Below, one piece after another: positions 41,019 to 50,551 of a DNA stretch of 64,000 bases. Below the pieces are notes generated by a model. That model was not told the origin of the DNA. It did no database searches and was given only the letters and a program-made list of their open reading frames with translations. The position numbers and the translations under genes are program-made. How positions within the stretch are numbered: position 1 is the first letter of the stretch; every line of letters starts with the position of its first letter. Source of the DNA: Bacteroidales bacterium (lineage in GTDB: Bacteria > Bacteroidota > Bacteroidia > Bacteroidales > UBA932); the NCBI GenBank assembly GCA_017430365.1, contig JAFRNC010000009.1, positions 97,804 through 161,803 of the forward strand, given 5' to 3'.

Positions 41019-42050
41019 TTATCTTGTAATGAGGACGTTTACCGGGAAAGTGAGTTCTTCTCCCAGCTGATACACGGGAATGCGGCTCTCGAGGAGGAAT
41101 TCATCCCCATACATGAGCCTGCATACCGTGATGGCGGGGATACGGTAGCGGATCACGGAGCCCTCCCTGCCTTTGGAGTCGGCGGTTGCTTCGGGTGCCT
41201 TGGAGGGTTCCTTCTTCAGCTCCAGGGTCACGGGCGATCCGGTTTTGGCGGAAGCTGGGAGCAGCCGGTCGGCGATACGGAATGCGGTGATACGCTGGGA
41301 GCCGTTGCCGGCCTGGGGAGTGACGTCGAACGAAGCCTCTTCGACAGAAATCTCGCGTGTTCCGTAGAAAAGGCTCAGGTAGCGTTCCTCGAGACGGGTG
41401 ATCTCGTCGATAGCGGCCTGGAGGGCCTCTCCGCTGAAAGTGGCGTCGGTGTCGCCGGTAGCGATCTGGCTCCTTTTCTCGCGGAGGGTGAATATGGCAG
41501 CCGCGGCATCTGCGGCCTTGCGGTCGGCGGATTTCTCGACCACGTTGTCCTGGTTTACTGGTACTCTTTCGTATCCGTCATCTTTCCTAACAGCCTTGTA
41601 GAGGACGGTTGTTTCCGTTCCCAGATTCCCGAGAGGGTCGGTCATCTGAGCGCCCGTTTCGGGAGCGGGCCCGGTGAAACGCCATGAGGTCGGGGTGCCG
41701 TTGTAGTTGTCGGACATCGCGACGAGTCCCTGTGCGCAGAACTGGAGGAAATTCGCAGAGGATTTATCAGGGATGTTGGCAACATACCTGGCTTCCGGAT
41801 CGGCTTCGACGAACGGGACAAGGGTGATTTCCGTGAACCTGATATTCACTGTAGGCTCGCTATTGGCAGCGACACCGAAGTATTTCTGGGCATATGCCGC
41901 GTAGGGGCCCGGTGTTATGGTTTCATGCTCGGCCTTGACCTTGATTGTCACGGTTGTGCGGGGGAGGCTGTAGATCACCGCCCCGGTCTGTGCGGAAACT
42001 TCCTGGAAAAAGAACAGGAGCAGGATCGACGCTGATAGGATTCTTTTCAT
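41019..42050 (-). CDS. DUF4831-family exported protein
   Basis: 343 residues. A signal peptide (1-20, ending QEVSAQ) precedes a beta-rich mature chain typical of DUF4831: VIYSLPRTTVTIKVKAEHET, then GPYAAYAQKYFGV near residue 50, and a conserved IRYRIPAITVCRLMYG near the C-terminus. The function is unknown; members are envelope proteins found in Bacteroidetes. It is divergent from the GH92 gene and 33 bases upstream of pepD. Confidence 0.8.
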   Translation of the reverse strand: MKRILSASILLLFFFQEVSAQTGAVIYSLPRTTVTIKVKAEHETITPGPYAAYAQKYFGVAANSEPTVNIRFTEITLVPFVEADPEARYVANIPDKSSANFLQFCAQGLVAMSDNYNGTPTSWRFTGPAPETGAQMTDPLGNLGTETTVLYKAVRKDDGYERVPVNQDNVVEKSADRKAADAAAAIFTLREKRSQIATGDTDATFSGEALQAAIDEITRLEERYLSLFYGTREISVEEASFDVTPQAGNGSQRITAFRIADRLLPASAKTGSPVTLELKKEPSKAPEATADSKGREGSVIRYRIPAITVCRLMYGDEFLLESRIPVYQLGEELTFPVNVLITR

Positions 42051-42103
42051 CGAGGATGCAATTATTCGGTAAAAATAATAAAAAAATGCCTATTTTTACA
42101 ATT

Positions 42104-45031
42104 ATGAAAAAGCTTCTGGCACTCTTGGTTTTGTCGGTTCTTATGCCGGCAGCCGTCTCGGCGGGTATTCTCCGCACAAAATATGCCGATATGGTAAATC
42201 CCATGATCGGAACCGATTTCCACGGCCATACTTTTCCGGGCGCTGCATATCCTTTCGGTATGATCCAGCTGAGCCCGGACACGAGAGAGGACAACTGGGA
42301 CGGATGTTCGGGATACCATTACAGCGACACCCTCATAAAGGGCTTCAGCCACACCCATCTGAGCGGAACGGGATGCGCGGACCTCTGCGACATACGCGTG
42401 ATGCCGGTCGTGGGCTACGAGGGCCTGGTCGATGAGTCCGCCTATCAGTCGCATTTCTCGCACAGCCGGGAGCATGCTTCCGCCGGATACTACAGGGTCC
42501 ATCTCGACCGTTGGGACATAGAGGCGGAGCTTACCGTGGGCCGCCGTGTGGGTACCCACAGATATACCTATCCTTCCGGGGCGGCTCCCCAGCTGGTCAT
42601 AGACCTGGAACCGCGCGACAAGGTGACGGATTCCAGGATCGAGCTCGTCGGAAACAATGCCGTAAAGGGCTTCCGCCGTTCCAAGGACTGGGCCGACGAC
42701 CAGATGGTATGCTTCTACATGGAGTTCTCCCGCCCCGTGACCGAAATCAGGATACAGGAAGATCCCAAGGGCGCAAAGGCACTGCTCACTTTCGACAGGA
42801 CCGCTGGCCAGTCCCGCGCCAGGGAACTGGTGGTCAAGGCTGCGATCTCATCGGTGTCCGAGGCCAACGCAAAGGCCAACCTGCAGTCGGAAGGCGATCT
42901 GAGGCGCAACGGGATATTCTCCTTCGACCTGGTCCGCGAGTCCGCCCGCAAGGCATGGGACGAATTCCTTTCCAAAATCGAGGTAGAGGGCGATGCCGAG
43001 ACCATGAAGGTCTTCTATACGGCGCTCTACCATACCGCCATCGCTCCGAGCCTCTATTCCGACAGCAACGGCGAGTACCGCGGCATGGACCGTAAGGTCC
43101 ACCGTGCCGACGGATTCGACCGCTATCATATTTTTTCGCTGTGGGACACCTACCGTACGCTCCATCCTCTGTTCAATATCATTGAACGTGAGAGGACGGT
43201 CGATTTCATCAAGTCGATGATATCCGTTTACGAAGAGCAGGGCAAACTGCCCCGCTGGGAGCTCAGCGGCAACGAGACGGACTGCATGATAGGCTACAGC
43301 GCCGCACCGGCCATAGCGGACGCCGTGGCCAAGGGCATCGTGGATTTCGATGTTAAGAAAGCCCTGGAGGCTATGGTGGCAAGTGCGAACAAGGCGGAAT
43401 ATGGAATAGACATATACCGTGACAACGGTCTTGTCCTGGCGGATGTCGAGCATGAGTCCGTATCCAAGACTCTGGAATACGCCGTCGATGACTGGTGCAT
43501 CGCACGGGTTGCCGGTTATCTGGGCGACCGCAGGACCGAATCGGAGTTCCTCCGACGCGCCCAGTACTGGCGCAATCTGTACGACCCCTCGACCGGGTTC
43601 ATGCGCCCCAGGCCCAACGGCATGTGGCTGGATCCATTCGATCCTACGGAAGTGAACGTCCACTTCACCGAGGCGAATTCCTGGCAATACTCCTTCCATG
43701 TCCAGCAGGACATCGGCGGCCTTATCGATGCGAGCGGAGGCGACAACTCGATGGAAGAGTGGCTGGACGAACTGTTCTCCACTTCCAGCCAGACCAGCGG
43801 AAGGGAGCAGGCCGACATCACCGGCCTGGTGGGACAGTACGCCCAGGGCAACGAGCCCAGCCATCATATCGCTTATCTGTACTCCTACGCCGGCGTTCCC
43901 TGGAAGACCCAGCGGCTGACCCGCCAGATCATGGAAGACCTGTTCACATCGCAGCCCGACGGCCTCTGCGGCAATGAGGACTGCGGACAGATGTCAGCCT
44001 GGTACGTGATGAGCGCCCTCGGATTCTATCCGGTAACTCCCGCATCCGACATCTATGTCTTCGGTTCCCCCATGTTCCGGAATGCCGTCATACACCTTGA
44101 GAACGGTCGCGATTTCACCCTGCGCGCCCCCCGTACCAGCAGCAGCAACCGTTACATCAATCACGTGATGCGTGACGGGGAGTACTATTCCAAGTCCTAT
44201 CTCCGTTTCTCCGACATAGAGTCCGGGCATACCTTCATCTTCGGGATGGACAGCAAGCCCAACACCCGCTTCGGTGCAAAGAATGAGGACCGCCCCCAGC
44301 AGCGGCTTGAAAAGACCATTGTCGTCAACCCCTGGTTCAATGTTCCTTCCGCCACTTTCGCTGCGTTCACCAGGGTCGCTATCGAGGCTGCGGAAAAGGA
44401 TTACGACATCTGGTACCGGATCGAGTACGACGGCTCCCCCGCAGGGGATTACGAACGTTACCAACGGCCTTTCACGGTCAGCCGCAACTGTACGATATCC
44501 GCCTATTGCACCGACGGGGCCGGCAACCGCAGCTTCGTCACCAGGACAACCCTCCGGCGCATCGAGAACAACTACAAGGTGACTCTGACGCATCCTTACA
44601 ACCGGCTCTACAGCGGAGGCGGCGACCTTGCCATAGTCGACGGGGTCAGGGGCAGCACCAATTTCAGGATCGGAGGCTGGCAGGGCTACCAGAACAGCGA
44701 CTTCGAGGCCGTAATCGATATGAATCAGGTGAAGAAACTTTCGAGGTTGAGCGCCGGATTCCTTCAGGACAGCCGTTCCTGGATACTCCTGCCCAAGTGG
44801 GTCGAGTTTTACACCTCCCGTGACGGAAAGAAGTATACTCTGCAGGGGCGCGTCGACCATCAAGTCGATCCGCGTGACGAGACCGCCCAGGCCCACGAGT
44901 TCTCCCTGCCCGTCAACGTGCAGGCCCGCTACGTGAAGGTGCTGGCCAGGAATTACGGCACTCTTCCCGAATGGCATCTCGGCGCCGGAAGCCAGGCGCA
45001 CATTTTTGTCGATGAAGTGACCCTCAGATGA
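42104..45031 (+). CDS. GH92 alpha-mannosidase, exported
   Basis: 975 residues from the ATG at 42104, which begins a signal peptide (MKKLLALL, ending AVSAG); the upstream in-frame extension overlaps the divergent gene. The GH92 markers are VNPMIGTDFHGHTFPGA at the mature N-terminus, FSHTHLSGTGCADLCD, the catalytic-region ELSGNETDCMIGY, and GNEDCGQMSAW near the C-terminal barrel. Residues about 750-975 form an appended beta region ending in an F5/8 type C-like domain (FRIGGWQGYQNSDFEAVIDM). It trims alpha-linked mannose from N-glycans in the periplasm using calcium. It heads an operon with the transglutaminase-like gene (ATGA) and cutC. Confidence 0.93.
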   Translation: MKKLLALLVLSVLMPAAVSAGILRTKYADMVNPMIGTDFHGHTFPGAAYPFGMIQLSPDTREDNWDGCSGYHYSDTLIKGFSHTHLSGTGCADLCDIRVMPVVGYEGLVDESAYQSHFSHSREHASAGYYRVHLDRWDIEAELTVGRRVGTHRYTYPSGAAPQLVIDLEPRDKVTDSRIELVGNNAVKGFRRSKDWADDQMVCFYMEFSRPVTEIRIQEDPKGAKALLTFDRTAGQSRARELVVKAAISSVSEANAKANLQSEGDLRRNGIFSFDLVRESARKAWDEFLSKIEVEGDAETMKVFYTALYHTAIAPSLYSDSNGEYRGMDRKVHRADGFDRYHIFSLWDTYRTLHPLFNIIERERTVDFIKSMISVYEEQGKLPRWELSGNETDCMIGYSAAPAIADAVAKGIVDFDVKKALEAMVASANKAEYGIDIYRDNGLVLADVEHESVSKTLEYAVDDWCIARVAGYLGDRRTESEFLRRAQYWRNLYDPSTGFMRPRPNGMWLDPFDPTEVNVHFTEANSWQYSFHVQQDIGGLIDASGGDNSMEEWLDELFSTSSQTSGREQADITGLVGQYAQGNEPSHHIAYLYSYAGVPWKTQRLTRQIMEDLFTSQPDGLCGNEDCGQMSAWYVMSALGFYPVTPASDIYVFGSPMFRNAVIHLENGRDFTLRAPRTSSSNRYINHVMRDGEYYSKSYLRFSDIESGHTFIFGMDSKPNTRFGAKNEDRPQQRLEKTIVVNPWFNVPSATFAAFTRVAIEAAEKDYDIWYRIEYDGSPAGDYERYQRPFTVSRNCTISAYCTDGAGNRSFVTRTTLRRIENNYKVTLTHPYNRLYSGGGDLAIVDGVRGSTNFRIGGWQGYQNSDFEAVIDMNQVKKLSRLSAGFLQDSRSWILLPKWVEFYTSRDGKKYTLQGRVDHQVDPRDETAQAHEFSLPVNVQARYVKVLARNYGTLPEWHLGAGSQAHIFVDEVTLR

Positions 45032-47316
45032 AAAGGATACTGGTTCTGGCACTTGCTGCCGCCGCTGCGCTGCTGACTTTCTCTTGTGGAAGCGAACCAC
45101 GCGGAGAAGCCGACGAATACATCAATTTCCTATATGCCAACATGCCGCATCCTGACTTCGCGGCACATCCGTTTGAATTCTGGGAGGCTAATGTGGAAAA
45201 GACGCTCGAGGTGCGCGAACGTATGGGATGGGACATCCCGGAAAGGGAGTTCCGCCATTTCGTGTTGCCACTCCGTGTAAACAACGAGCCTCTGGACGAT
45301 TTCCGCACGTTATATGCCGATACCCTCTGCGCAAGGGTGGATGGACTTTCGCTGGAAGAGGCGGCCCTGGAGATTAATCACTGGTGTCACGAGATGGCGA
45401 CATACCAGCCTTCCGACGGACGTACTTCATCTCCCCTGCAGACCATCCGGAGGGGGGTGGGACGCTGCGGCGAAGAGTCTGTGCTGGCCGTGGCAGCCCT
45501 TCGTGCGGCTGGCATTCCCGCCAGGCAGGTCTACACTCCCCGATGGGCGCATACCGATGACAACCACGCATGGGTGGAAGTTTTCGTCGACGGCCGATGG
45601 CAGTTCATGGGGGCTTGCGAGCCTGAACCCCGGCTCAACATGGCCTGGTTCACAGGGCCGGTATCGCGCGCCCTGATCCTGCATACGAAGGTGTTCGGGG
45701 ACTACCATGGCGATGAAGATGTGATCCAGCGTACTCCGTGCTATACGGAGATCAACGTCATCAGAGGATATGTCCCTGCCAGGCGCAGTGTCGTGACGGT
45801 CCTGGACGAAGCCGGAAGGCCGGTGCAGGGAGCCCGCGTCGAATTCAAGATTTACAATTACGGGGAATATTATACGGTAGCCGCCTATTCTTCCGACAGC
45901 AAGGGGCAGGCTGCGCTCGACATGGGCTGCGGCGACATGGTAGCATGGGCGTCCAAGGGCGACCGCTTCGGCCTGGCCGTAATCGGTTCCGAGGCCGTCA
46001 CGGTTACGCTTGACCACAAGGTCGGGGAGCGTTTCGCCCTCGACCTGGATATCGTGCCGCCGGTTGAGGACCCGCTTCCGTCGGGAGCCTCCCCCGAAGA
46101 GGTCACACGCAATTCGGAGCGGCTCCATGTTGAGGATTCCCTCCGCGACGCCCGGCCGAAGGGCAATGATGCGGTTATCGACGCATTCCTTTCCGCACAT
46201 GACGACTCGAACGCCCGCGCCCTGCTCGCATCGCTTTCCGTGAAGGATCTCGGCGACGTTACCCGGGACGTGCTGGAAGATGCCTATGCCCATATTGACG
46301 GAGTCTTCAATCCGCTGCGCGACTGCCCGCGAGTCGGACTGGAACCTCTGAAGCCTTTCTTCTCGGAACTGGAATCAGCTTTGACACTATCTTCTCGAGA
46401 AGAAGTGGCGGAATGGGTGGAAAAGAATATAGAACTCGATACTGAACGCAATCCGCAGGGGCTCAACATGGCTCCGATAGACGTCTGGCACAGCCGCAAG
46501 GCCGATGCCGGAAACCGTGACATATTCTTCGTCGCGCTCTGCCGGGCCATGGGCCTTGAGGCGCAGCTGGATGCCCTGACTGGGGACACAAGGCTGGAAA
46601 CCAAACCCCGGGGACGCCTGTCAGCCTCGTTCTCCGGCAAAGGCGATCCGGAGTACTACCATCATTTCACATTGGCTAGGATCGAGGAGGGTACCGCAAA
46701 ACTGCTCACTTTCGACGAGGATTCCGACCATAATCCCTGGACGGCGGTATTCCCTCTCGACCTGGACGAAGGTTATTACATGCTTACCTCCGGAACAAGG
46801 CTTGCAGACGGCAGCGTCCTTTCGCATGCCGAGTTCTTCACGGTGGCTGCTGATGCCTCGACCTCGGTCCCGCTCCTGATGCGCAGCGCCGACGACCGTA
46901 TCTCCGTGCTCGGCACCATGGACGCGGACCGCTTCCTTTCTAAGACGGGCCGTGGTTATTATCTGCTGGCTGTCCTCGGTGACCGGGATGAACCCACCAA
47001 CCACTGCGTACGGCAGCTCGAGTCGATCGTACCCCAGCTTGAAGAGTGGGGCAGGCCTCTCCTGATGGCCGGTCCTGCCGTCGGCAGGGCCCAGGCCTCT
47101 TCTACCGCCAATTCCCTCGGACGGCTGTCGAAGTTGATTCCTGTGGATGACTCGGACGGATCGATTCTCGAAATGCTTGCTTCCGGCTGCAAGAGCGCGT
47201 CCCGCCAGCTTCCGGTCGTGACCGTCTGCGACAGTTTCGGCCGCATTGTTTATTTTTCACAGGGATACAATACTTCCCTGGCAGAGGACCTCAAACGCGT
47301 CCTGCCACAGTTATGA
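45028..47316 (+). CDS. Transglutaminase-like lipoprotein with C-terminal thioredoxin-like domain
   Basis: 762 residues. A lipoprotein signal ends LLTFSCGS. The transglutaminase-like core lies at about 120-200, with GRCGEESVLAVAALRAAGIPAR (catalytic Cys) and DDNHAWVEVF (catalytic His), then GRWQFMGACEPE. A carboxypeptidase-regulatory-like beta domain follows (about 255-330). The C-terminal about 130 residues look thioredoxin-like (GYYLLAVLGDRDEPTNHCVR) without a CxxC motif. Bacterial members are often peptidases or amidases rather than cross-linkers. It starts in the GH92 stop (ATGA) and ends in the cutC start (ATGA), so it is made together with a mannosidase; a glycoprotein substrate is plausible. 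Confidence 0.8.
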   Translation: MKRILVLALAAAAALLTFSCGSEPRGEADEYINFLYANMPHPDFAAHPFEFWEANVEKTLEVRERMGWDIPEREFRHFVLPLRVNNEPLDDFRTLYADTLCARVDGLSLEEAALEINHWCHEMATYQPSDGRTSSPLQTIRRGVGRCGEESVLAVAALRAAGIPARQVYTPRWAHTDDNHAWVEVFVDGRWQFMGACEPEPRLNMAWFTGPVSRALILHTKVFGDYHGDEDVIQRTPCYTEINVIRGYVPARRSVVTVLDEAGRPVQGARVEFKIYNYGEYYTVAAYSSDSKGQAALDMGCGDMVAWASKGDRFGLAVIGSEAVTVTLDHKVGERFALDLDIVPPVEDPLPSGASPEEVTRNSERLHVEDSLRDARPKGNDAVIDAFLSAHDDSNARALLASLSVKDLGDVTRDVLEDAYAHIDGVFNPLRDCPRVGLEPLKPFFSELESALTLSSREEVAEWVEKNIELDTERNPQGLNMAPIDVWHSRKADAGNRDIFFVALCRAMGLEAQLDALTGDTRLETKPRGRLSASFSGKGDPEYYHHFTLARIEEGTAKLLTFDEDSDHNPWTAVFPLDLDEGYYMLTSGTRLADGSVLSHAEFFTVAADASTSVPLLMRSADDRISVLGTMDADRFLSKTGRGYYLLAVLGDRDEPTNHCVRQLESIVPQLEEWGRPLLMAGPAVGRAQASSTANSLGRLSKLIPVDDSDGSILEMLASGCKSASRQLPVVTVCDSFGRIVYFSQGYNTSLAEDLKRVLPQL

Positions 47317-48050
47317 GTTTTTCCCTTGTCCCGGGATTCGCACAGCGATATCCCAAAACAGACGAAGAAACCGTTCTCCTGAAAGAGGATGCCGGTCAGT
47401 CCCGGCCTCACCGGGAATCGCGTCTATTCATAGAATCGTGTTGTACGGATATTGACAAGGCTCTTGCAGCCGAGGCAGGGGGTGCCGGCCGCATCGAACT
47501 GTGCGTCGATCTGGCCGTCGGCGGCCTTACTCCGCCGCGCGACCTGATCAGCGAGGTGGTTTCGAAGCTTTCTATTCCCGTCAACGTCCTTGTCCGGCCC
47601 CATGCCGACAGTTTCGTATACGATGAGGCTGCATTGCAACAGATCATCTCGGACATCGGATTCTGTAAGTCGGCGGGAGTAGCCGGAATCGTCGTCGGTG
47701 CGCTTACTCCTGAAGGGACCATAGACATTCCCGCCATGCGGCGTCTGGTCGCAGCTTCGCAGCCGCTTCCAGTCACTTTCCACCGCGCCTTCGACGTCTG
47801 TTCCCAGGACCCGTTCATCGCACTCGACCAGGTAATCTCCCTCGGCTGCACCAGGCTCCTCAGTTCAGGACAGGCACCCACCGCGTGGGACGGCCGCAGG
47901 GTACTCGCCCTGATGGTGCGCCGTGCCGGGAAACGCCTCATCGTCATGCCGGGCCGTGGCGTCACCCCCGATAATATAGAAAAACTCGCCGACGCCACCG
48001 GCGCCAGCGAGTTTCATGGAAGTTCCATACCTTCCAGCCTTACTCGATAA
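47313..48050 (+). CDS. cutC: CutC-family protein with N-terminal extension
   Basis: 245 residues. The TIM-barrel CutC core begins at about residue 38 (FIESCCTDIDKALAAEAGG, then RIELCVDLAVGGLTPP) and includes VNVLVRPHADSFVY and FHRAFDVC. The first about 37 residues are not usual in this family. The ATG overlaps the upstream stop (ATGA), and there is no in-frame Met near the core, so the extension is probably translated. CutC was linked to copper tolerance, but its biochemical role is unsettled. The 3' end overlaps the convergent M28 gene by 11 bases. Confidence 0.85.
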   Translation: MSFSLVPGFAQRYPKTDEETVLLKEDAGQSRPHRESRLFIESCCTDIDKALAAEAGGAGRIELCVDLAVGGLTPPRDLISEVVSKLSIPVNVLVRPHADSFVYDEAALQQIISDIGFCKSAGVAGIVVGALTPEGTIDIPAMRRLVAASQPLPVTFHRAFDVCSQDPFIALDQVISLGCTRLLSSGQAPTAWDGRRVLALMVRRAGKRLIVMPGRGVTPDNIEKLADATGASEFHGSSIPSSLTR

Positions 48051-49419
48051 ACTTGACGATCATGTTGAACAGCCGGTCGAAGTTGCTGTCGCGGGTGTTC
48101 TGGAAGGAGTCGCGGGGCGTGTGGTAGTATTGCAGGATCGAGCCTTCCGTTTCGAAATAAATGCCGGGCACTCCTTTCTGTGCGAAGGAGAAGTGGTCGC
48201 TGTCGTCGTTCATCGTCTCCATGACGAAGTCGAAGGGCGGGTACTTGCCGTCGGCATTGATTGCACGGAATTTTTCCAGGCCGGCCTCGCCGCCGGGGGT
48301 AATCTGCGTTGACAGGTGATCGCTGTCATCGCCCACCATGTCGAGGTCGATGAGATATTCTATCTTTTCAAGCGGCAGGCGGGGATTCTCGCAATAGAAG
48401 AAGGAACCCAGCAGGTTCTCCTCCTCGGCATCGAGCAGGATGAACTGTATGCCGTGGGCGGGACGGTGTTTGCTGAAATACTTTGCCAGGGTCACGATCA
48501 TCGCCGATCCGGAGCCGTTGTCGTTGGCGCCCGGGAACATGAAGTCGGCGCCCATGTAGCCAAGATGGTCGTAGTGGGCGATGAAGGTGTAGTAGGTTTC
48601 GGCCTTGGGGTCGGTGCCGGGGAGCCATGCCACGACGTTGTGCGCATCGCGGGTAGGAAGCATCTCCGCGTCGACATGCAGTTCGATTTCGCGGGCGTCA
48701 TTGGGGAAGGAGCCGTTCACGAAGATCACCGGACGATGGCTCTGGTAGTAAGTACGGGCCTTGAAATAGGGGAACTGCTCCTCCTGGCGCAGGATAATGC
48801 CGCCTACGCCGTCGAGCTCCGTCAGCCATGGCTTGTATTTGTCGAAGGGATCGGGCTGGACCGTCTCCAGGTAGCGCTGCCAGTCGATGACGACGAACTG
48901 GTCCTGGTAGATCCCGCTGTTCAGATGCTCCATGAATCCTTCCCTCCGGTAGGCTTCCTCGTCAAGGTATGTGACCTTGAAGAAGCCGTGGCATGAAGGG
49001 GAGAACTCCTTGACCGTGAAGTCGAATGTCGGGGCGTATGCCACGCCGTCCACGGAGAGCGACATGGCTCCGCGCATCACGTTCATCGGGAACTGGAAAT
49101 GCTGGAGGTAGGGCAGATACTTTTCCTTGCCTTCCACTACATTCCATCGGCCGGCGTCAGCCGGCTCGACCAGGCTCTTGAGATACGGACGGACAGACTG
49201 GTCCTCGGGACCGGCCGCAGGGCAGGGCACTATGCCTTCGATCGAGGACAGTTGGTCGATGAGGTAACGTGCGGCTCGCACGTCCCCGTCCCCGTAGACG
49301 CTGCGGCCGTTGTAGCGGTCGCTGGAAATCTCTTCAAGCAATCCGTTGTAGTATGCGCGGTAGTCGGTACATCCGGAGATGGCGAGCACGATTGCCATAG
49401 TTGTAAGGAAACGTTTCAT
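48040..49419 (-). CDS. M28-family metallopeptidase, lipoprotein
   Basis: 459 residues. A lipoprotein signal ends AISGCTD. The two-zinc M28 site is intact: FIAHYDHLGYMG (His, Asp), PGANDNGSGSAM (bridging Asp) and LLDAEEENLLGS (general-base Glu and ligand Glu), with DSDHFSFAQKGVPGI for the last His. A PA-like insert lies between about 120 and 240. It is predicted to be an envelope aminopeptidase. It is the last gene of the minus-strand unit, 9 bases after the TlpA-like gene. Confidence 0.9.
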   Translation of the reverse strand: MKRFLTTMAIVLAISGCTDYRAYYNGLLEEISSDRYNGRSVYGDGDVRAARYLIDQLSSIEGIVPCPAAGPEDQSVRPYLKSLVEPADAGRWNVVEGKEKYLPYLQHFQFPMNVMRGAMSLSVDGVAYAPTFDFTVKEFSPSCHGFFKVTYLDEEAYRREGFMEHLNSGIYQDQFVVIDWQRYLETVQPDPFDKYKPWLTELDGVGGIILRQEEQFPYFKARTYYQSHRPVIFVNGSFPNDAREIELHVDAEMLPTRDAHNVVAWLPGTDPKAETYYTFIAHYDHLGYMGADFMFPGANDNGSGSAMIVTLAKYFSKHRPAHGIQFILLDAEEENLLGSFFYCENPRLPLEKIEYLIDLDMVGDDSDHLSTQITPGGEAGLEKFRAINADGKYPPFDFVMETMNDDSDHFSFAQKGVPGIYFETEGSILQYYHTPRDSFQNTRDSNFDRLFNMIVKFIE

Positions 49420-49428
49420 AGGCCGTCG

Positions 49429-50526
49429 CTATTTGCCGAGGGCCTCGGCTACACTCTTGTACATTGCTTCGCCGCGGAGGCCTTCACGCTTGTAGATGGT
49501 TCCGTCGGGAGCGAAAAGGATCATCGTGGGGATGCCCAGGATGCCGTAGGAGTCGGTAGGGGTCTTGTCGTCGCCGACGAAGATCTGATGCCATTTCATA
49601 TCCCTTTTCTCCATGCATTCGGCGCTGGCGGTGTTGTCGCCGTCGGTCTCCCAGACGGCGATGCCGAGCACCATGAAGTCGTCGCCTTCGAAGGCTTCAT
49701 AGACTTTCTTGATGTTGGGGATCTCGCCCATGCAGGGGCCGCACCAGGAGGCCCAGAAGTCGGTCAGCACCCATTTGCCCTTGCCTACGTAATCGGAGAG
49801 CCTTACGTCCTCTCCGTCAGGGGTCTTGCCTGCGAAATCCACGAAAGGCTGCCCGGGCACAGTAGCCAGTTCGGCTTCCTTGCATGCAATGATGCGTGCG
49901 ATAGACTCGTCATCGCGAATGAACTTGCCGCATTTTGCAACGACTGACTTCAGTTCATCGAGCGGGAGATCGTAGATGATGTTGCTGAGGGCGCCCTTCG
50001 CGATGTAGTTTCCGGCGTTCTTGCCTATCGTTTCGAGACTGATTCCCTTGACCTTTTCCATCAGGTCGCTGTATAGTTTCTCGCCCTCCGCTTCGGCATC
50101 TTCGGCAAGGGCTGAAGCCTTTTCGCTGTACTCTTTGTAGAGTTCATTGACCTTGCCGTTGAAATCGGCGTAATCCTTGTTGACCGGAGAGCCTTCTATG
50201 GAGCATGATGCCGGATTGGGGGCGAAGGTTACTTTATAAGTCCCTTTCTCCGGAATCACACCGAAGTTCCATGACATGCCGCGTCCCGTATTGGGAGTCC
50301 TGGCGACGATGCGGTACAGTTTCTCGGGATTCGCGGGCGCCTTGAGGGTGAATCGTCCTCCGGCCACCGCAGTGGAATCCAACACTTTGTCGCCGTCTAT
50401 GATGCAGACGACGGTATTGTCGGGAAGGGTTTCGCCTTCTGCAACGCTTCCCTTCACTTGAAAGGCGTTCTGGCCGCAGGCTGCGACAAGGGCCAGTACG
50501 ACCATGGAGAAGAAGAATTTTTTCAT
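49429..50526 (-). CDS. TlpA-like thiol-disulfide lipoprotein (DUF4369-thioredoxin)
   Basis: 365 residues. A lipoprotein signal ends ALVAACGQN. The N-terminal beta domain (about 22-115) fits DUF4369, a helical linker follows, and the C-terminal thioredoxin domain (about 225-365) has WVLTDFWASWCGPCMGEIPN, with the active pair CGPC. It is predicted to reduce disulfides in the envelope. It lies 25 bases after atpG on the same strand, so it may be transcribed with the ATP synthase genes. Confidence 0.9.
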   Translation of the reverse strand: MKKFFFSMVVLALVAACGQNAFQVKGSVAEGETLPDNTVVCIIDGDKVLDSTAVAGGRFTLKAPANPEKLYRIVARTPNTGRGMSWNFGVIPEKGTYKVTFAPNPASCSIEGSPVNKDYADFNGKVNELYKEYSEKASALAEDAEAEGEKLYSDLMEKVKGISLETIGKNAGNYIAKGALSNIIYDLPLDELKSVVAKCGKFIRDDESIARIIACKEAELATVPGQPFVDFAGKTPDGEDVRLSDYVGKGKWVLTDFWASWCGPCMGEIPNIKKVYEAFEGDDFMVLGIAVWETDGDNTASAECMEKRDMKWHQIFVGDDKTPTDSYGILGIPTMILFAPDGTIYKREGLRGEAMYKSVAEALGK

Positions 50527-50551
50527 CGGTATGTTTTTAATATTGTCTGAC

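Noticed and set aside
42848..45100. Two long minus-strand frames (339 and 368 codons) opposite GH92
   Set aside because: They mirror the GH92 reading frame and have no recognisable motif.
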